Shown here in pieces: positions 5,056 to 5,114 of a stretch of DNA of 5,114 bases. The stretch comes from Merdiplasma sp905207905 (GTDB taxonomy: Bacteria; Bacillota; Clostridia; Lachnospirales; Lachnospiraceae), in assembly GCA_902475025.1 (NCBI GenBank), contig CABRXX010000106.1, forward strand, positions 1-5,114, in the 5' to 3' direction. The notes beneath the pieces were generated by a model. The model ran no database searches and was not told the origin of the DNA. It saw only the letters and a list, made by a program, of their open reading frames with translations. A program made the position numbers and the translations under genes. Each line of letters begins with the position of its first letter. Position 1 is the stretch's first letter.

Positions 5056-5114
5056 TTATCCTCCGAATACAGCCATGAAAGTTCCGGCCGCTACTGCGGT
5101 ACCGATAACACCTG
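5056..5114 (-). CDS. oadB: Decarboxylase beta subunit, C-terminal end (partial)
   Basis: Only the last 18 codons and the TAA stop are inside the window. They read GVIGTAVAAGTFMAVFGG, which fits the end of the sodium ion-translocating decarboxylase beta subunit, whose last membrane segment closes with a small-residue GxIGxAxAAG pattern and a short hydrophobic tail. This integral membrane subunit decarboxylates carboxybiotin and couples it to Na+ export. The next gene, oadA, encodes its carboxyltransferase partner, which strengthens the call considerably. The fragment is too short to tell an oxaloacetate decarboxylase beta chain from the near-identical beta chains of methylmalonyl-CoA or glutaconyl-CoA decarboxylase. 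Confidence 0.8.
   Translation of the reverse strand, partial: GVIGTAVAAGTFMAVFGG

Overview
The window looks like chromosomal DNA from a Gram-positive anaerobe of the class Clostridia, most likely a gut Lachnospiraceae relative. This is an inference from three things: strong GGAGG-type ribosome binding sites, short intergenic gaps with U-tract terminators, and a sodium-pumping decarboxylase whose alpha chain lacks a fused biotin domain. No rRNA, tRNA, CRISPR array, transposase or phage gene is visible. All confidently called genes lie on the minus strand, so transcription runs from the right edge to the left.

Right part (about 3471-5114): the last 18 codons of a decarboxylase beta subunit (oadB) are followed, after an 80-nt gap holding a stem-loop, by a complete oadA (carboxyltransferase subunit). 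Together they form part of a membrane Na+ pump that decarboxylates oxaloacetate. The biotin carrier and small subunit must be encoded elsewhere, probably beyond the right edge. A 17-bp hairpin that pairs fully only as minus-strand RNA ends this unit.

Middle part (about 502-3476): a good promoter (TTTACA, 17 nt, TAAAAT) begins immediately after that terminator. It is followed by a 185-codon gene that looks like a degenerate sirtuin, then hisH and hisF (the two subunits of imidazole glycerol phosphate synthase, abutting without a gap), then after 142 nt ung (uracil-DNA glycosylase). With no clear internal terminator or promoter, these four genes plausibly form one transcription unit. HisH and HisF act as one enzyme; the sirtuin-like protein and Ung have no obvious metabolic link to them.

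Left part (1-501): about 500 nt with no confident gene. It holds two inverted repeats behind ung, the larger (16-bp arms, about 85-nt interior, U tract) being the probable terminator. It also has a strong terminator-like hairpin on the opposite strand (253-294) with no visible plus-strand gene to serve, and an AT-rich stretch with four alternating GTGC/GCAC boxes. This is the least explained part and may contain a small RNA and/or a regulatory region for a gene beyond the left edge.

No clear new multi-gene system is present. The most interesting items are the sirtuin-like protein that has lost its recognisable catalytic motifs, and the orphan plus-strand terminator with its competing upstream pairing.
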